Part shown: one piece after another, positions 5,098-7,349 of the stretch
Numbering within the stretch: the first letter of the stretch is position 1
Layout of the letters: every line of letters begins with the position of its first letter
Origin: Hyphomicrobiales bacterium
Lineage (GTDB): Bacteria; Pseudomonadota; Alphaproteobacteria; Rhizobiales; Kaistiaceae
Direction of reading: 5' to 3'
Length of the DNA: 7,349 nt
NCBI GenBank assembly: GCA_017305815.1
Contig: JAFKJZ010000606.1
Coordinates: 1-7,349 of the forward strand
Notes under the pieces: model-generated
Seen by the model: the letters and a program-made list of their open reading frames with translations, nothing else
Told to the model about the DNA's origin: nothing
The model's database searches: none
Translations under genes and position numbers: made by a program

Positions 5098-6765
5098 CTA
5101 TTTCAGCACTTCGATCCGCACCGACTTGATGTCGGCGGCGGTGCCGTCGCCGGGGATGCCCGGTTCGATCAGCACGGCGTCGGTTTCCGGGCCGCCGCGA
5201 TCCTTCGGCACCGTCCAGGTGGTCGAAAGCGGCGCGTAGTCGGCGCCGATGACGCCGTCCTTCCAGGGGCTCAGGCTGCGGCCGTTCTGATAGGCGAAGC
5301 GTAGCGAATGGGACGGGGCCCCGGAGGCGGCGCGTGCCACGACGACGATGCGGATCGTTCGCCCGGAGAGCCGCTCATAGACGCCGCGACCAACGGTGAT
5401 CCGCGACCCCGTCGAGTTGATCGACGAGGAGACGCGGGCGAAGCCGCCCTGCGTGTCGCCCTCGAAGCGGACGGGATTGTCCGGCATCGACTGGAACACG
5501 CTGGGATCGCGGCCGTCGAACAGGTTGAGCGTTTCAAGCGCCAGCGTGCCGGCGGGCTCGGCCGCCGGTTGCGGCGCCGGCCGCGCTTCGGCGGTGGCGG
5601 GCGCCGGGCTCTTCGGATCGTCCTCCGAGGCGGCGATCATGCCGGCGATATCGGTCGGCTTCGCCGGCGTCGCGGCTGGGCCGGCGCCCTCGGCGGTGGC
5701 GGCGGGCGCCGGAGTGCGGTTCAGGAAGAAGGCGGCTCCGCCGAGGCCGGCGACGAGCAGCAGCACCACGCCGGCGACGATGGCGACCATCCGGCCGCTG
5801 ACCGCGTCGGTGAGGTTGCGCAGGCGTTCGCCGAGCGTCGGACGCGGCTCTTCCTCGTCGAACGGATCCTCGTCCGCTTCGTCGGCGGCCGCGTCCCGGT
5901 CGTCGGAATCGGCTTCGTCCGCGTCGAGCGGCTCGTCATCGACGGCTTCCTCGTCGATCGCGTCGTGCTCGTCCTCCACCGCTTCGGTATCGCGCCGGTC
6001 GAAGCGTTCGCGGTGCAGGCGCAGCACTTCCTCGGCCGTTTCCGGCCGGTCCTGGTCCGCGTCGTCTTCCTCGTCGTCCCGCTCGTCGAGGTCCGGTTCG
6101 TCGCTCGCTTCCGGGCCCTCGTCGTCGTGGGGCTCGTCGTCGACGATTTCCTCGTCGAGGAGGCCGACCTCGTCGTCCGCCTCGCGGCCGCGCGGATCGG
6201 CCGTCTTCGCCGGTTCCGCCTTCGCGGCCGGCTTCTTGTCGGTCACGGCTGCCTTGTCGAGCGCGGCAAGCGCGGCGATCACCGCCGCGTCGGGGCTCGG
6301 CGGTCCAGCTTCCGACGACGTCGTCGCCTTCGTTCGGGCCGCGTCGCCGGGCGTGGGCGAGCCGATCTGCGACAGCGGCTCGAACCGCGCCAGCTTGCGC
6401 ACCGGCTCGCGCGGCGGCAGCACCAGGCTGGTCGCGAAGGAGGTCGCCGCCGGCGCGGCGACGATCTCGGATTTCGGCACGGCAAGGCGGCCCGGCTCGG
6501 ACGACGCCTTCGCTTCCGCGGCGGCTGGACTGACTTTCGTCGCCGGCGCGCCGGCCTCGTCGCCTTCGCGCGCGATCGAGGCGACGACGGCGTCGAACTC
6601 GTCGATCTTGCTGTCGATTTCCTTGGGCGTCAGCGGCGGGTCGTAGGACCACAGCAGCCGGATCATGGCTTCGCGCGCATTGGTGAACGTACGTTCCCGA
6701 CCGTCGTGATCCGACGGGTCGAGATGCGCGACGGAGCGGCGCAGGACCGTTTGAAGTTGGCTCAT
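5098..6765 (-). CDS. Uncharacterised single-pass membrane protein with a highly acidic middle region
   Basis: I do not recognise this 555-residue protein. From the N terminus it has: a conserved-looking helical segment (1-67, LRRSVAHLDPSDHDGRERTF at 8-27, then NAREAMIRLLWSYDPPLTPKEID); a low-complexity Ala/Pro/Lys/Ser linker (68-195); an acidic stretch (196-308) with about 59 Asp/Glu in 113 residues by hand count; one membrane helix (326-348, MVAIVAGVVLLLVAGLGGAA, then FFL) preceded by Arg residues, which suggests N-in/C-out topology; an Ala/Pro linker (349-405); and a C-terminal 150 residues rich in predicted beta strands (406-555), which would be periplasmic. The C-terminal part could be a jelly-roll or binding domain, but no catalytic motif is evident. 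I prefer the ATG at 6763-6765, where the conserved-looking part begins; an ATG at 6834 adds 23 unlikely residues. No strong Shine-Dalgarno is seen. It lies 115 bases downstream of ppk2 on the same strand, so the two may be co-transcribed. Confidence 0.8.
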   Translation of the reverse strand: MSQLQTVLRRSVAHLDPSDHDGRERTFTNAREAMIRLLWSYDPPLTPKEIDSKIDEFDAVVASIAREGDEAGAPATKVSPAAAEAKASSEPGRLAVPKSEIVAAPAATSFATSLVLPPREPVRKLARFEPLSQIGSPTPGDAARTKATTSSEAGPPSPDAAVIAALAALDKAAVTDKKPAAKAEPAKTADPRGREADDEVGLLDEEIVDDEPHDDEGPEASDEPDLDERDDEEDDADQDRPETAEEVLRLHRERFDRRDTEAVEDEHDAIDEEAVDDEPLDADEADSDDRDAAADEADEDPFDEEEPRPTLGERLRNLTDAVSGRMVAIVAGVVLLLVAGLGGAAFFLNRTPAPAATAEGAGPAATPAKPTDIAGMIAASEDDPKSPAPATAEARPAPQPAAEPAGTLALETLNLFDGRDPSVFQSMPDNPVRFEGDTQGGFARVSSSINSTGSRITVGRGVYERLSGRTIRIVVVARAASGAPSHSLRFAYQNGRSLSPWKDGVIGADYAPLSTTWTVPKDRGGPETDAVLIEPGIPGDGTAADIKSVRIEVLK

Positions 6766-6880
6766 TCGCTCGGGATGACCGAAAAAGGGTGAACGAACGG
6801 TTGATAGCACCGCCTGAAGGCAAAACTTCGGCAAGCGCGCCCGGCCGCGGTGGCGGCGCGACCGGGGGGCGGCGCGGCGG

Positions 6881-7349
6881 TTACCCCTTCTTGAGGAAGC
6901 GCGGGCCGCTGCCGAGGATCAGCGGATCCGGCTCGCGCACGATGTCCTTGTCGCGGCCGGGATAGTCGATCTTGCCGAGCACGTAGCGGATGATGTTCAG
7001 CCGCGCGCGGCGCTTGTCGTTGGCGAGCGCGATGATCCAGGGCGACTTGTCGGTATGCGTCGCCTCCAGCATGGAGTCGCGCGCCTTCGAATAGTCCTTC
7101 CACTTGCCCAGCGCCGCATAGTCCATCGGCGACAGCTTCCAGATCTTGAGCGGGTTATGCCGGCGCTCGTGGAACCGCTTCAGCTGCATTTCCTGGCCGA
7201 TGTCGAGCCAGAACTTGAACAGGATCGTGCCGGAATCGATCAGCCCGGCCTCCAGCACCGGCGCCTGCTGCAGGAAGACCTTGCGCTCGTCCGGGGTACA
7301 GAAGCCCATCACCGTCTCGACGCCGGCGCGGTTGTACCAGGAGCGGTCG
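6881..7349 (-). CDS. ppk2: Polyphosphate kinase 2 (PPK2 class I), C-terminal part; 5' end beyond window
   Basis: The last 155 codons of a PPK2 gene run in from the right edge. PPK2 transfers phosphate between polyphosphate and nucleoside diphosphates, usually favouring NTP (often GTP or ATP) formation, in the cytoplasm. The visible part starts with [11 protein letters not shown], the conserved motif after the Walker B region, and continues with [40 protein letters not shown] (43-76 of the visible part) and [29 protein letters not shown], all typical of class I PPK2. The Walker A P-loop and roughly the first half of a usual 280-300 residue protein lie outside the window. A GTG (7310-7312) and an ATG (7307-7309) are internal, not starts. 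The next gene on the strand begins 115 bases after the stop. That gap is GC-rich (a CCGCGG palindrome at 6845-6850) with no clear terminator. Confidence 0.96.
   Translation of the reverse strand, partial: DRSWYNRAGVETVMGFCTPDERKVFLQQAPVLEAGLIDSGTILFKFWLDIGQEMQLKRFHERRHNPLKIWKLSPMDYAALGKWKDYSKARDSMLEATHTDKSPWIIALANDKRRARLNIIRYVLGKIDYPGRDKDIVREPDPLILGSGPRFLKKG

Noticed and set aside
4829..5239. Plus-strand 136-residue open frame after cysN/C
   Set aside because: It runs through palindromic repeats and into the end of the opposite gene, and shows no ribosome binding site or domain.
5850..6200. TCGTC-rich low-complexity DNA as a possible repeat array
   Set aside because: The pattern follows Asp/Glu codons (GAC/GAG) of the acidic protein region and has no fixed unit length, so it is coding composition rather than a CRISPR or satellite.
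5308..6792. Plus-strand 494- and 416-residue open frames opposite the acidic membrane protein
   Set aside because: The Asp/Glu codons of the acidic region read as Val/Arg/Leu or Ser strings on the other strand. The minus-strand frame has the ordered architecture of a real protein (membrane helix, folded C-terminus).
6766..6880. Promoter or riboswitch between ppk2 and the membrane-protein gene
   Set aside because: No -35/-10 pair with acceptable spacing and no known riboswitch fold could be supported; only a small imperfect hairpin is seen near 6812-6832.

Overview
The window is GC-rich chromosomal DNA that looks alphaproteobacterial, most likely from the Hyphomicrobiales (Rhizobiales). The reasons are the strong G/C bias at third codon positions, a CysD followed by a fused CysN/CysC as in rhizobial NodP/NodQ, and intergenic hairpin repeats of a style common in that order. 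I cannot name the genus. No mobile element, CRISPR array, tRNA or rRNA is visible.

Layout, left to right: (1) 1-117, palindromic repeats downstream of the first gene. (2) 118-867, minus strand, an ArsR-type winged-helix regulator. Its Shine-Dalgarno lies inside a short perfect inverted repeat. (3) 1018-1824, plus strand, cysQ, transcribed divergently from the regulator. (4) 1985-4832, plus strand, cysD and then cysN/C, overlapping by one base (TAATG). The cysN/C frame is broken near its 3' end by an 11-bp imperfect tandem duplication at 4576-4597. The APS-kinase tail therefore lies in another frame (4587-4832). (5) 4822-5096, a gene-free stretch of about 270 bases filled with hairpins and short direct repeats between convergent genes. 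(6) 5098-6765, minus strand, an unrecognised 555-residue single-pass membrane protein with a very acidic middle. (7) 6881 to the right edge, minus strand, the C-terminal half of a class I polyphosphate kinase 2 (ppk2).

Genes 3 and 4 form a sulfate-activation module. CysD and CysN make APS from sulfate and ATP, driven by GTP hydrolysis. The CysC domain phosphorylates APS to PAPS, and CysQ removes the 3'-phosphate from PAP/PAPS. As read, the sequence would give an intact ATP sulfurylase but a truncated, probably inactive APS kinase. Either this is an assembly or sequencing error, or the strain has recently lost PAPS synthesis from this locus.

I see no clear new defence or mobile system. The points most worth checking are the cysN/C duplication, the palindrome around the regulator's ribosome binding site, and the acidic membrane protein next to ppk2.
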